A DNA stretch of 64,000 nucleotides from CAWUKT01 sp963923035 (lineage in GTDB: Bacteria; Bacteroidota; Bacteroidia; J057; JADKCL01). Where the stretch lies: positions 1-64,000 of the forward strand of contig CAWUKT010000026.1 in NCBI GenBank assembly GCA_963923035.1, in the 5' to 3' direction. This document shows positions 33,809 to 42,826 of the stretch, piece after piece. Made by a program: the position numbers and the translations under genes. The notes below the pieces were generated by a model that did no database searches, was not told the DNA's origin, and saw only the letters and a program-made list of their open reading frames with translations. Position 1 is the first letter of the stretch, and every line of letters starts with the position of its first letter.

Positions 33809-35215
33809 CTAAATCTCGGCCCGCAAACGCAGCTCCTTGGGCAGGTGATTGTTGACGCGGTTGTCCAATGCCTTCACCCAGCCAAAGTCCAGGCCGTCGT
33901 AGTTCAGGACCGCCCAGCCCCGCACGCCATTCGTGTCCAGGTCCAGGGATTCCCGCTTCATGTACCGCAAAGCAGTATGTTGGTCGATTTCCAAGCGCGG
34001 CACCGATTCCGCCGCTTGTCCACTCAAGGCGAGATCGTGATCGGGAATGAACTTGCCTTTCACGACCGTCCCCACCCGAATCCCGGCCTTCCGGATGTTC
34101 AGGCTCACCTCCAATTCGGCGACATGCTCCACCAGCGCTTCCGGCAAGGCATCGAAGCCCTCGTCCCGCTGCCGCAATTCCCATCCCGGCTGTACGTATT
34201 CCGACGCCACCTTCAATTCCTTTTTCCCCAACTGCACCTGCCTTTTTTCCTGCTCCTCTCCCCTTCTCTTCTTCGCCCTCCGTTGCTTCCGCTGCTTGCT
34301 CGGAGACACGACAATCTGCCGGCCGGCCTGCTTCTTTTCGAGGCAAGCAAAGTAAAACCCCTCGCCCTGGACGCGGTGGGGATAGCAATGGTAGGTATGC
34401 CGCAGGGCCGGAGAATAACCCTCGGTGGTGCCACGAACCAATCCCCAATCGGCGGGAAACTCCAGCGGCACGACCTCGAAGACGCCCGGCTCGTGGTCGA
34501 GGATCCACTGCACAATCGCTTCGTTCTCGTAGGGATTGTAGGTGCAGGTGGAATAGACAAGGCGGCCGCCGGGGCGAAGGCTGCCCATGACCTCCCGCAG
34601 GATGTCCTGCTGGCGAAGCGCACAGTTGCGGACCACGCCCGGGGACCAATGCTCGATGACCTTCGGGTCCTTGCGGAACATGCCTTCGCCCGAGCAGGGT
34701 GCATCGATGACAATAGCGTCGAAAGCGTGGCGCAGGGGCTGAAAATCGCGGGGATGGTTGTTGGTGACGAGGGTATGCGGGTGGCCCCAGCGGCTCAGGT
34801 TGTCGATGAGGGCACGGCTCCGGGCCCGCACCAATTCGTTGGAGACAAGGACGGAACCGGGGGACATGCGGCTGGCCAACAAGGTGCTTTTGCCGCCGGG
34901 GGCGGCGCAGAGGTCGAGGATCCGCAGGTCCTGGCTGAAGTCGAGGCATTGGCCGATGAGCATGGAGCTGGCTTCCTGGACGTAGTAGCCGCCCGCATAA
35001 ATGCGGGGATCAAGAAAGAAACGCGGACGTTCCGGCAGGTAATAGCCGTCTTTCGCCCAGGGAATCGGACTTCCAGCGGGGAATTCGCTGCCGGGCTTGC
35101 GGGGATTGAGGCGCAGGGAAACGACCGGATCACCGTCCAACGCTTCCAGAAAGGGCTCATATTCCGCGCCCAACTGGGCTTGCATGCGGTCCAGAAATGC
35201 TTGGGGCAACTTCAT
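33809..35215 (-). CDS. RsmF-like rRNA m5C methyltransferase (NOL1/NOP2/Sun family)
   Basis: 468 residues. SAM-binding core: LDLCAAPGGKSTLLASRM (about 100), VSNELVRARSRALIDNLSRWG, DAIVIDAPCSGEGMFRKDP (motif IV Cys) and LVYSTCTYNPYENEAIVQWIL (motif VI catalytic Cys). A Lys/Arg-rich linker (SPSKQRKQRRAKKRRGEE) separates it from the C-terminal RsmF-type PUA/RNA-binding region (RQIVV; GIRVGTVVKGKFIPDHDLALS; ALRYMKRESLDL; GWAVLNYDGLDFGWVK). Expected to form 5-methylcytosine in 16S rRNA. Monocistronic. Confidence 0.9.
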   Translation of the reverse strand: MKLPQAFLDRMQAQLGAEYEPFLEALDGDPVVSLRLNPRKPGSEFPAGSPIPWAKDGYYLPERPRFFLDPRIYAGGYYVQEASSMLIGQCLDFSQDLRILDLCAAPGGKSTLLASRMSPGSVLVSNELVRARSRALIDNLSRWGHPHTLVTNNHPRDFQPLRHAFDAIVIDAPCSGEGMFRKDPKVIEHWSPGVVRNCALRQQDILREVMGSLRPGGRLVYSTCTYNPYENEAIVQWILDHEPGVFEVVPLEFPADWGLVRGTTEGYSPALRHTYHCYPHRVQGEGFYFACLEKKQAGRQIVVSPSKQRKQRRAKKRRGEEQEKRQVQLGKKELKVASEYVQPGWELRQRDEGFDALPEALVEHVAELEVSLNIRKAGIRVGTVVKGKFIPDHDLALSGQAAESVPRLEIDQHTALRYMKRESLDLDTNGVRGWAVLNYDGLDFGWVKALDNRVNNHLPKELRLRAEI

Positions 35216-35269
35216 GGCAGCAAGTTAGGCAAATTGCCGCGCACCATTCAACCTTTCCCCAACCTGAAT

Positions 35270-37267
35270 TCACAGGACTTCCAGGCTGTACAAATAACCC
35301 TTCAGGTCCTGCTGAGGATAGGGAATCCACGCCTGCTGGAAGGGCGCCATCGGCCACCAATGGCTGAGGTGAAACTCCTGCGTGATCACCGGCTCCATCT
35401 GGTTGGACGGGATGACGGTATAATCCGCGTCCATGTAACCAATGACGTCCAGGTGCTCCGCATCCGGCCCCATCCGCCAGATGATCCGCTCCGGCTGCCA
35501 ATCGATCTCAAAGACGATTTCCGATCCGACCACCGCTTCGCGCGGCCGCTCAGATTTGATGGTCACCGCCTTGTACCAGTGGTCCCAGCGGTGCATCACG
35601 AAGGTATCCTGGGCGTAGGAAGCTCCATAATCGGCTCCCACGATGAAGGAATCGGGATCCTGACAGGCCAGGTCCCAGTTGGTGCAGGAGACGATGAGGT
35701 CGCCGTCCTGGGGATCGTAGTTCTTTGGAGGGTCGAAAGGGCTGTATTTATAAGAGGAAATCGGCCAGGCCGTAGCGCTTTTGACGATCTCGATGTCGAT
35801 CTCGGCGTAGGAATTGTCCCGCACGCGGGCACTGTCCTCCCGTTCCTTCGGAATATACCCGCCTTCACAGGGCACATTCAGGTTCCAGGGAGCATCCTCG
35901 CTGTAAATCAGCCAGAAGGCGCAGGTCAGGCCGTTCCAGACATGGTCCTCGGGGTGGGTGAGTTCGGGGAAATGAATCTTGGCGCGGTAGCGACCGTAGG
36001 TAAAGCCGACCCGCCCCCGGATGCCCACATGTTCCTTGGCCGGGCGGCGGGTGCCTTGCTGGCCGGGGTTCATGAAATAGAGCGCGCCCTTGTCCGCGTC
36101 GTAGCCGACGGTGGTCCCGGCGTCCTGCGTGGGAATGACCCGCCCCGGAGGCAAGTCCTCCTTGGGCGTCGCGGCCTGCGCATTGAAGCGATCGAGGCTG
36201 TAATCGGCCCCTGTGACATGGGCCACCTCCCGCACATTGCGCGGATTCAGGCCCGGCTCAGCGTAGTGGAAAAATTGCTCGAAATGGGCCTGGTAGAAGA
36301 TGCTATCGCTGGTGCCGACGCCCGGCTGAAATTGCTTGGGATTGAGGATGCGGTCGCCCGCCTCCTCGGCGCTGACGAAGATGCCATTGGCCGGTTCAAA
36401 GCGGGCGCGGGTCTTCAGGGCCAGCGGTGATTGGACGCTGTACAGGTCCGGGGCAATGGTATCGTGGTCGAACCAGGTATAAGGATGGACGAACTGGCTG
36501 TCGGCATTGACCTGGCCAATGTCGCGGATATGGGCCGGGACCCGGGCATAACTGGAATCGTCGAGGACCACAAGGCGAAAACTGTACCCGCCCATGCGGG
36601 GATTGCGCCGCTCTCGTTGGTTCACCATCGACTTTTTCCGCCGCTCCTCCACGGCCCACCGCGCATCCAACTCCATTTGCTCTTCCAGGCTCCGCCCATT
36701 TTCCCGGGCCTTTTTCTTCATTCCCACCACCCAATCGCCTTCCAACTCCCGCATATAATTCAACTGGTTCGTCACGTGGCCCTCCATCTCGGTCGGCGTC
36801 CATTGTTCCGGGCCGTAAAACTGCTGCTCGTCCCGGGGATTCCCCTGAATACGGAAGGTATCGCGGACCAAGTAGGGTTCTCCGTCGGCCGGAATGACCG
36901 GGCTCTGCCGAAATTCCTGCCCGGGGCCGCTGAGGCTGCCGTAGAAGTTCTCGCCCGCGCGGGGATGGTACGCCGGCCAGGCATATGTCTCATTGTGGAA
37001 ATAGAGCTGGTAGAAATAGGCCTGGTCGCTGCCGGAATAGTTGGTCAGGGAAAAAGACACGACAAAGAAATCGTCCTCCGCACCGCCACTTTCGGGAATC
37101 TGAATCCCTTCGTGCACGGCATTGTCCATGGACAGCACCAAAGCCAGGGTATCCTCTGAGGTCGAATAGTTGCTGATCGGATTGAAGTCCTGCACCTCAA
37201 ATCCAGTCTGGACATTGCACCCAAACAGTCCCAGCAGGCACAGAAGCAGCGGCCACAATTTTTGCAT
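35270..37267 (-). CDS. Lipoprotein with C-terminal GH16-like glycanase domain
   Basis: 665 residues from ATG 37267 (an in-frame ATG at 37282 adds 5). Lipoprotein signal MQKLWPLLLCLLGLFGC with lipobox Cys. Residues ~30-370 are an unrecognised region with a charged helical stretch (MKKKARENGRSLEEQMELD). From ~390 the sequence is jelly-roll-like: GRVGFTYGRYRAKIHFP, HVWNGLTCAFWLIYSED, then YAEIDIEIV, which is the ExDxE active-site motif of GH16 (about 489-493), then VGSEIVFEIDWQPERIIWRMG. Predicted outer-membrane or surface beta-glucanase-type enzyme; substrate unknown. No SusCD pair nearby. Confidence 0.65.
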   Translation of the reverse strand: MQKLWPLLLCLLGLFGCNVQTGFEVQDFNPISNYSTSEDTLALVLSMDNAVHEGIQIPESGGAEDDFFVVSFSLTNYSGSDQAYFYQLYFHNETYAWPAYHPRAGENFYGSLSGPGQEFRQSPVIPADGEPYLVRDTFRIQGNPRDEQQFYGPEQWTPTEMEGHVTNQLNYMRELEGDWVVGMKKKARENGRSLEEQMELDARWAVEERRKKSMVNQRERRNPRMGGYSFRLVVLDDSSYARVPAHIRDIGQVNADSQFVHPYTWFDHDTIAPDLYSVQSPLALKTRARFEPANGIFVSAEEAGDRILNPKQFQPGVGTSDSIFYQAHFEQFFHYAEPGLNPRNVREVAHVTGADYSLDRFNAQAATPKEDLPPGRVIPTQDAGTTVGYDADKGALYFMNPGQQGTRRPAKEHVGIRGRVGFTYGRYRAKIHFPELTHPEDHVWNGLTCAFWLIYSEDAPWNLNVPCEGGYIPKEREDSARVRDNSYAEIDIEIVKSATAWPISSYKYSPFDPPKNYDPQDGDLIVSCTNWDLACQDPDSFIVGADYGASYAQDTFVMHRWDHWYKAVTIKSERPREAVVGSEIVFEIDWQPERIIWRMGPDAEHLDVIGYMDADYTVIPSNQMEPVITQEFHLSHWWPMAPFQQAWIPYPQQDLKGYLYSLEVL

Positions 37268-37354
37268 GACTGACGTTCCCATTGAAATTGATCCGCCAAT
37301 CTCCCATTTTCTTCGCCCAATACCAATTGAAAGGGCCCGGAAGCCACGAACTTC

Positions 37355-38149
37355 TTACCTGCTCAGTTCTTCGGGGCTGGGCGCGTGGAAAAAGACGCCC
37401 TTGGAGCGCTCCGACAAAATCTCGCGCTGGCGGGCTTCGGGAATGGGGTTCCCGGAGAGCAAGATGAGCCGCGGAGCCGGAGGTGTATACAGCCAATCGG
37501 GGACATCCTTGAGGGCATTGTCGGTCAGGTCAAGGGTTTGCAATTCCGGCAGAAACTCCAGCTCATCGGGCACCTCCCGAATCTTATTCTTCCTCATCAT
37601 CAGCGCCTGGAGGTGGATACAGTCATACACTTCCCGGGGAATCTTTTTGAGGCCCTGGTTTTCCAGACTGAGCCCCGTGACCATTTCCCGGGCTTCTTTC
37701 GGCATTTGTTTCAACCGCTGATAACTGTAGACTGCCACGGGCCGTTCCTCGTCCCGCATCAACTTGAAATCAAAGGGAATCGTGACCCAGACCTTTACGG
37801 GCTGGCCCTTCAAAATCGCCGGGCTGAAGCTGATCTCGGGCAACTTGTCCTCCACCGCCTTCGTCAGCAGGGGATGCGGGTCTTTCAGGACGATGTGCTT
37901 CTTGTAGCTTCCCTCCTCCGTCACCAGCACCCGCACGATCACCTTCCCCTCAATCTCCGCCTCCCGGGCCAGCGCCGGATAGCCAATGATCCGCCGGACA
38001 TCGTTCATATTCGTCGGCGTCGGCTCCACATCCACGACGGACATGGCGTACGGATCCGGGTCGCCCTCCGTATTCTGGGCCCCGGCCATCCGGGGAGCCC
38101 CCATGAACAACAACAGGCCGACCAGCAGCCCCAATTTGCTATTTGACAT
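37355..38149 (-). CDS. TonB C-terminal domain fused to leucine-rich repeats
   Basis: 264 residues from ATG 38149. Signal peptide KLGLLVGLLLFMGAPRMAGA. Residues ~45-130 form a TonB_C domain (IGYPALAREAEIEGKVIVRVLVTEEGSYKKHIVLKD, SFSPAILKGQPVKVWVTIPFDF). Residues ~150-250 are leucine-rich repeats (MVTGLSLENQGLKKIPREVYDCIHLQALMMRKNKIREVP, LQTLDLTDNALKDVPDWLY). There is no N-terminal TonB membrane anchor or proline spacer, so it is exported rather than a standard TonB. Forms a pair with the simpler TonB-C paralog immediately upstream (12 bp apart). Confidence 0.8.
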   Translation of the reverse strand: MSNSKLGLLVGLLLFMGAPRMAGAQNTEGDPDPYAMSVVDVEPTPTNMNDVRRIIGYPALAREAEIEGKVIVRVLVTEEGSYKKHIVLKDPHPLLTKAVEDKLPEISFSPAILKGQPVKVWVTIPFDFKLMRDEERPVAVYSYQRLKQMPKEAREMVTGLSLENQGLKKIPREVYDCIHLQALMMRKNKIREVPDELEFLPELQTLDLTDNALKDVPDWLYTPPAPRLILLSGNPIPEARQREILSERSKGVFFHAPSPEELSR

Positions 38150-38161
38150 CACAATGGGTGT

Positions 38162-38644
38162 TTAACGTTTTTTCTTGCCGTCCTTGGGCAGGGACAATTG
38201 GAAGTTGAACGGAATGGTCGTCCAGGCCTTGACCGGATTGCCCGCCAGGATCGCCGGCTCGAATTTCAGGTTCACAATGCCCTTTTCCACCGCCTCCAAC
38301 AGCATCGGATTCCCCTCCCGGATCACCATGTGGCGCATATAATTGCCCTCCTCGTCGATCAGGACCCGCACCATCACCTTCCCCTCGATCCCCTCCTTCT
38401 TCGCCGCCGCCGGATACCCGATGCTTCCGCGAATCTCGTCCATGTTCGTGGGGCGGGGCTCCCGCTCGTGGAGCACAAACGCATTGGGATCGGGCGTCTC
38501 GTTTTGGGCCCTAAAATCGACCGCCTCCGCATCCATCACGCCCACTTCTTCCGTGTCCGGGGACTGCTCGGTTGTGTTTTGGGCGTGCAATGAAAGGGGA
38601 AATAACCACAGGGCCACCAAGGGCATCAACAGGTAGTGTTTCAT
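38162..38644 (-). CDS. Exported TonB C-terminal-domain protein
   Basis: 160 residues from ATG 38644 (the longer frame begins with TTG). Signal peptide MKHYLLMPLVALWLFPLSLHA. Residues ~60-150 are a TonB_C domain nearly parallel to the neighbour (IGYPAAAKKEGIEGKVMVRVLIDEEGNYMRHMVIRE, FEPAILAGNPVKAWTTIPFNF). Tandem duplication with the 37355-38149 gene, lacking the LRR part. Short secreted TonB_C proteins are common in Bacteroidota; function unknown. Confidence 0.8.
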   Translation of the reverse strand: MKHYLLMPLVALWLFPLSLHAQNTTEQSPDTEEVGVMDAEAVDFRAQNETPDPNAFVLHEREPRPTNMDEIRGSIGYPAAAKKEGIEGKVMVRVLIDEEGNYMRHMVIREGNPMLLEAVEKGIVNLKFEPAILAGNPVKAWTTIPFNFQLSLPKDGKKKR

Positions 38645-38708
38645 AGATTTGTCAGGTTTTAGTTCCCTCAAGTTAGCAGAATGGACCCGAGATTCCAATT
38701 GAGCGAAT

Positions 38709-38814
38709 GAGGGCGGTCCCGGCGCTCACGCCGCCGGGCGGTCCCTCCGGCAGTCGCTCCGCTCACGCGGGAGCTCCAACAAATTGCCTCCGACACCTAC
38801 CGCGGATTCCTGGC
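38709..38814. repeat. Dispersed 106-bp repeat, copy A
   Basis: GC-rich element beginning GAGGGCGGTCCCGGCGC and ending CCGCGGATTCCTGGC, nearly identical to 54637-54741 apart from a few bases around the middle (AAATTG versus AGAC). It contains self-complementary segments (GGCGCTCACGCC, CTCCGCTCACGCGGGAG). It lies 65 bp upstream of the TonB-C gene, within the 337-bp gene-free stretch 38645-38981. Confidence 0.9.
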
Positions 38815-38871
38815 TGACACATATCCGGGAACGACGGTCCCATCGTTGCGGAAGCCCACCTGATAAGGTGC

Positions 38872-38921
38872 CCAAAAGAATCTCCCCCAAAACCAAAAGC
38901 AGAAACTTTTGGCTGGGGGAG
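38872..38921 (-). terminator. Terminator of the DUF4374-like/receptor operon
   Basis: On the minus strand CTCCCCC-AG-CCAAAAG / CTTTTGG-TTTT-GGGGGAG forms a two-part stem, followed by ATTCTTTT. It lies about 60 bp after the lipoprotein stop at 38982. Confidence 0.7.
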
Positions 38922-38981
38922 TGTAGAAAACTTACACAGATTCTTGCTACTACTTCGGGAAAGATTCCCCAAATTTCTTGG

Positions 38982-40277
38982 TCAATTATTGTTGGCGATG
39001 TTGTATGCTCCGGCCAGGTCCGCCCCTACGACATCAAAGGCCTTCGTGGCGGAGGGACTACCGGGCGTATATTTGTAATAGGCCTGCTCAGAGACCGTTG
39101 CTATCGGGAAGTAAATTTCCCCATTCAATTCAAACGTAACGCCTCCTCCGGCGTTGGCTCCGAGTTTGGGGGCTCCAGCAATCGGGGTCACCGTCTGGCT
39201 GGACAAATCAAGTTCACACCATTCCGCACTCTCAGCGGTAAAGAGGATGTTCAGCACCTGATTTAGTAGATTTTGATCAGCGATGACGTTGGAGACGCCG
39301 CCAGCATTGACGACGATGTCCACCGCAGCTTGCGGTGTTTCGGCATTGACCCTGGCAATCGCTTTTCCATTTCCGACCAATTTGAATCCGTTCATGGTCG
39401 GATAGAAAATATTGCCCGGATTCAGGAGCCGAACCGGTTCGAAGACGTAGCTGGTATCGATTTGGTTGCTGCCGGCGGGTATCTTATAAATGCGGGAGAA
39501 GGTTCCGGTTCCGATGGCGCCGCCATCCTGGAAATAGAGGTTGCCCATTTCATCGACCATTCCCTGGCCGAAATTGTTGACGGTGAGGACTCCACCGGAA
39601 AAGGGTGCTTCGATGAACGTAGAACCGACATAGCTGCGACTGGTCAGGTTCGCCTGGTGCAGGTAGAATCCGCTGAAGGTCTCCCCTGAGTTGGCGCGAA
39701 TGGGAGCAAATACATCGTCACCACGGAATACAAAACGCTGGTAGCGTTGCTCGAGCGAATCAATCGGGTCGATTCCGGCGGACATATCGATGGTCCCTTC
39801 AATGGTGAGCGTACTGGGATTGAAAATCGTAATGAGGTTCGGCGTGGCCCGGTCCTGAAAGACTCCGGTTTCGGCATCCTTCACTGCGATCCGGAAGGAA
39901 CCTTCGTCCACGGTCGGGATGACTTTTTCCTCCACTATCTCTCCCTGCTCATTGACATACATCTTCGCAAATCCGGAAGCATTGTCCGTTCTGGTCAGGT
40001 AGATGCTATTGTTGTAAATCGCAGTCGGCCAGAATTCCGCGAAGTCTTTCCCTTCGGACAAGTCAACTGTCCCGGTGGGGAGTTCGTCAAAATACTTGAC
40101 CAGGGAATTCCCGGAGCTGGTGGTGCCGGTCACAATGAAGCCGGAACTTTTGCGAATGATTTCGGGCTCGGTATCGTCTTCAATGACTTCTTTTTTACAA
40201 GCTCCAAAAGCAAATGCACACAATAGACCCAGTAATATGAGGTGGTTAAATCCCTTGAATCGAGGTTGAAAATTCAT
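38982..40277 (-). CDS. DUF4374-like outer-membrane/surface lipoprotein of iron locus
   Basis: 431 residues. Lipoprotein signal ending LLCAFAFGAC, with Lys-Lys after the Cys. The body is beta-rich (GFIVTGTTSSGNSLVKYFDELPTGTVDL, FWPTAIYNNSIYLTRTDN, IARVNAETPQAAVDIVV, EWCELDLSSQTVTPI) and fits the DUF4374 propeller-type lipoproteins that accompany TonB-dependent iron receptors in Bacteroidota. Its start is 11 bp downstream of the receptor gene stop, so they form an operon. Possible role: surface capture of the ferric ligand and delivery to the receptor. Family assignment is by eye. Confidence 0.65.
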   Translation of the reverse strand: MNFQPRFKGFNHLILLGLLCAFAFGACKKEVIEDDTEPEIIRKSSGFIVTGTTSSGNSLVKYFDELPTGTVDLSEGKDFAEFWPTAIYNNSIYLTRTDNASGFAKMYVNEQGEIVEEKVIPTVDEGSFRIAVKDAETGVFQDRATPNLITIFNPSTLTIEGTIDMSAGIDPIDSLEQRYQRFVFRGDDVFAPIRANSGETFSGFYLHQANLTSRSYVGSTFIEAPFSGGVLTVNNFGQGMVDEMGNLYFQDGGAIGTGTFSRIYKIPAGSNQIDTSYVFEPVRLLNPGNIFYPTMNGFKLVGNGKAIARVNAETPQAAVDIVVNAGGVSNVIADQNLLNQVLNILFTAESAEWCELDLSSQTVTPIAGAPKLGANAGGGVTFELNGEIYFPIATVSEQAYYKYTPGSPSATKAFDVVGADLAGAYNIANNN

Positions 40278-40287
40278 ATTAAAAGAA

Positions 40288-42705
40288 TTAGAGTGAGTAG
40301 TTTATCTTGATTGAAAAATTCGTGCCGGGGCGGGGAATCCGGAAATTGTCGAACAATCGGCTGTTCAAAACATTTCGGACTGTAAATGAAAACTGAAGCG
40401 GGGTTTTGGGCGGGGCATAGTTCAAACCCACGTTGTGGAGTTGCTGCGTGGGGACAATGAAATCCGGATTCGCTGTGGCCAGGTCCCGAACTTCGTTGAT
40501 GCTGAATCGGTCCACAAAGAAATAATTCCAGAACAGTTCCAAGTCACCCTTTCCCCGAACAATCCTCTCCAGGGAATAATTCAGGCCCATGTTGAAGAAT
40601 AGGGTCGGGATATTGGGGACCTGGGCCCCCTCGAGCGCCCCCGCTGCCAGTTGAGGCGTCCTGATTTCGTTGCTTTGGTAGGTGAAATTGCCTGTGAACC
40701 GGATCGTTTCGACGGGCTCCGCGCCTATCGCCAGCTCGATCCCTTTTCCATTGACCACCGCTTCGTTTACAAAAATCGAATTCTCAGGTCCGAAAGCGTC
40801 CAAGCGGATCAGGTTGCTGCGGTTGCGAACAAAGGCATCTATCTGGACAAAGAAACTTTCCATCCCCGCAATGCCTTTCTCAAATCTCATCCCCACATTC
40901 CAGTTTTCACTGGTTTCCGGTAGCAATGTGTAATTCGGCACAATGGCCCCGAAATCACCAAAGATTTCGGTTTCGGTTGGAATTCGGGTCGCATCTTCGA
41001 AGCTCCCCCGCACAAATACCGCCGGTACGACCTGGTACTTGAGCGCGAATCCATAGCCCTGGGTCGTCTCGTCGATCCGTCGGATCGGCAGGATGTCCAG
41101 CCCCCGCTGGAGAATGTCAATCGATTCGGCGCTGTACTGGTAGTTCTTGTAGAAGGAAACCAGCGTGATCTTCTTTTTCCAAAACTCAGCCTTCAATTCA
41201 GCCCCGAAAATATTTCGTTGGATGATGGAAGGAATCGTATTTGGATCCACTGCTTCGCCATTGATGTTCAGTCGGGACCCTACCGGATCGTTGCCAGTGA
41301 TGTGGGAATAGCGGAAAAAGTCTGAAACGGCCACCTGCAAGTGCTTCGACAATTGATAGTTGGCCGAAAACCGGTGGGCTGTGCCCAGGTTGTCGCCCAC
41401 CCGTTGGGTGGGAATGGGAGAAATTTCGGATCCGGAGCTGTTGGTAATGTTCTGGAAGATCTGCCCATTCCAATCGTAGACTGCCGTGGTGCTGTCCAGA
41501 TTGACGCTACGGGTATAGGAAAACACGCCAAAATAGCGAAGTTGAATTTTGTCCCGGAACAAGCCTTTGCGGTAATCCAAGCGGGGAGAGAAAGTGCTGA
41601 AGCTCCGCGTAGCCTGTCCAATCGGAACCGACAACAGCTGCTGGCCGTGCTGCAATTCATCGTGGCGGTAGTTGTAAGAGGCGGAAAGACTCAACCGGTC
41701 CGTCCATTTGAAGTCATGGAACAAGAGCTCTCCCTCAGCAAAGCCGGAGAAATGCCGGTCGTGGAAGCGCCGGATATCCGTTGTACTTTCCTCGTACACC
41801 GGCGTGCCGTTTTCCAGGGTTCGTTCGGTCAGGACCTGGATGTTGCGCATATTGAAATCGTTGTCGGAATAGTTCAGGAAGGAGTTGCCGGAGATCGACA
41901 CCCGATCGCTTAGGTTTTTCAGGCCACCGGCGGTGAGCCGGTGCGTATTGAAGGAGCCAAAGGTATAGGACGTACGGAAATACTCCTTGTAGGAATGGAA
42001 AGGCACCAGGTTGATGCCCCCGCCCAAGGCGTCGGTCCCCACGTCGATGGGCATCACGCCCTTGTAGACGTCCATCCGCCGCAGGACGTCCACCGGGATA
42101 TTGTTGATTTGGACGCCGCCTCCGAAGACCTCCAGCGGAATGCCGTCGTAGTAAACCCGCACAGCGTTGCCATTCAGGCCGTTGAGGTTGACATTGACCG
42201 CGCTGCCCAGGCCACCTTGCTGGCGCACCACCACGCCCGTCGTCTGACGGAGCAATTCCTCCGCTCCCAGAGCTTGATTGCGGACGGCGACGGCATCCAA
42301 AGAGTTGATGGAGATGGGACGGGATTGCATTTGGGCCAATTCCGAACGCTCCTCAATGGTGACCGTTTCCATCTGAGTCGCTTCAATTTCCATTTCGCAT
42401 TGCACCCGAACCACCTCACTGTCCACTGCCAATAAAATACGCAAAGACTTGGCACCGAGGTAACTAATCTCCATTTCATAGTTGCCATAAGGAACTTCAG
42501 AAATGGAAAAATTACCGTCCTGATCGGTCAATTTAAGGACCTTTAACCCCTCAACTTCGACAGAGGCCCCGACAACGGCTTCTCCTTTCAACGAAACATG
42601 CCCCTGAACCGTTCCTTTTCGCGTAAGCCCGGACTGTCCCCAAGTCTGACCGCAAAGGAAAACCAGAAGTCCAATCACCCCTAATTTTAGGTATGAGCCT
42701 ACCAC
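40288..42705 (-). CDS. TonB-dependent receptor (iron/siderophore type)
   Basis: 805 residues starting with GTG 42705; the nearby ATG is out of frame. Signal peptide (VIGLLVFLCGQTWG), carboxypeptidase-regulatory-like domain ~33-115 (VQGHVSLKGEAVVGASVEVEGL, GNFSISEVPYGNYEMEISYLG), plug ~140-260 (RNQALGAEELLRQTTGVVVRQQGGLGS, NAVRVYYDGIPLEVFGG), then the barrel with many aromatic strands and a C-terminal FSIKINYSL. It imports its ligand across the outer membrane, powered by TonB. Preceded by a -7 element (42768) and the candidate iron operator (42731). Operon with the DUF4374-like lipoprotein. Confidence 0.9.
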   Translation of the reverse strand: MVGSYLKLGVIGLLVFLCGQTWGQSGLTRKGTVQGHVSLKGEAVVGASVEVEGLKVLKLTDQDGNFSISEVPYGNYEMEISYLGAKSLRILLAVDSEVVRVQCEMEIEATQMETVTIEERSELAQMQSRPISINSLDAVAVRNQALGAEELLRQTTGVVVRQQGGLGSAVNVNLNGLNGNAVRVYYDGIPLEVFGGGVQINNIPVDVLRRMDVYKGVMPIDVGTDALGGGINLVPFHSYKEYFRTSYTFGSFNTHRLTAGGLKNLSDRVSISGNSFLNYSDNDFNMRNIQVLTERTLENGTPVYEESTTDIRRFHDRHFSGFAEGELLFHDFKWTDRLSLSASYNYRHDELQHGQQLLSVPIGQATRSFSTFSPRLDYRKGLFRDKIQLRYFGVFSYTRSVNLDSTTAVYDWNGQIFQNITNSSGSEISPIPTQRVGDNLGTAHRFSANYQLSKHLQVAVSDFFRYSHITGNDPVGSRLNINGEAVDPNTIPSIIQRNIFGAELKAEFWKKKITLVSFYKNYQYSAESIDILQRGLDILPIRRIDETTQGYGFALKYQVVPAVFVRGSFEDATRIPTETEIFGDFGAIVPNYTLLPETSENWNVGMRFEKGIAGMESFFVQIDAFVRNRSNLIRLDAFGPENSIFVNEAVVNGKGIELAIGAEPVETIRFTGNFTYQSNEIRTPQLAAGALEGAQVPNIPTLFFNMGLNYSLERIVRGKGDLELFWNYFFVDRFSINEVRDLATANPDFIVPTQQLHNVGLNYAPPKTPLQFSFTVRNVLNSRLFDNFRIPRPGTNFSIKINYSL

Positions 42706-42730
42706 ATTTTTAGTAATTATTTTATCTATT

Positions 42731-42751
42731 CTTATTTAGACTAATTACAAA
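42731..42751 (-). promoter_or_regulatory. Candidate iron-responsive operator, site 3
   Basis: CTTATTTAGACTAATTACAAA shares the first ten bases and most of the rest with the complements of sites 46006 and 52560. It lies between the -7 element at 42768 and the receptor start at 42705, about 10-30 bp downstream of the inferred transcription start, a typical repressor position. Confidence 0.6.
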
Positions 42752-42767
42752 TAGCCTGATTCGGTGG

Positions 42768-42775
42768 CAAATATA
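42768..42775 (-). promoter_or_regulatory. -7 promoter element of first receptor operon
   Basis: On the minus strand TATATTTG matches TAnnTTTG exactly, 62 bp upstream of the receptor GTG start. No good -33 TTG at normal spacing was seen. Confidence 0.55.
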
Positions 42776-42826
42776 GAAGGGATTTTCAAATTCATCTATA
42801 AATTAATTGTTAAAAATGCGGAAGGG

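Noticed and set aside
38709..38814. Insertion sequence
   Set aside because: About 106 bp, no transposase or clear target duplication; kept as a dispersed repeat.
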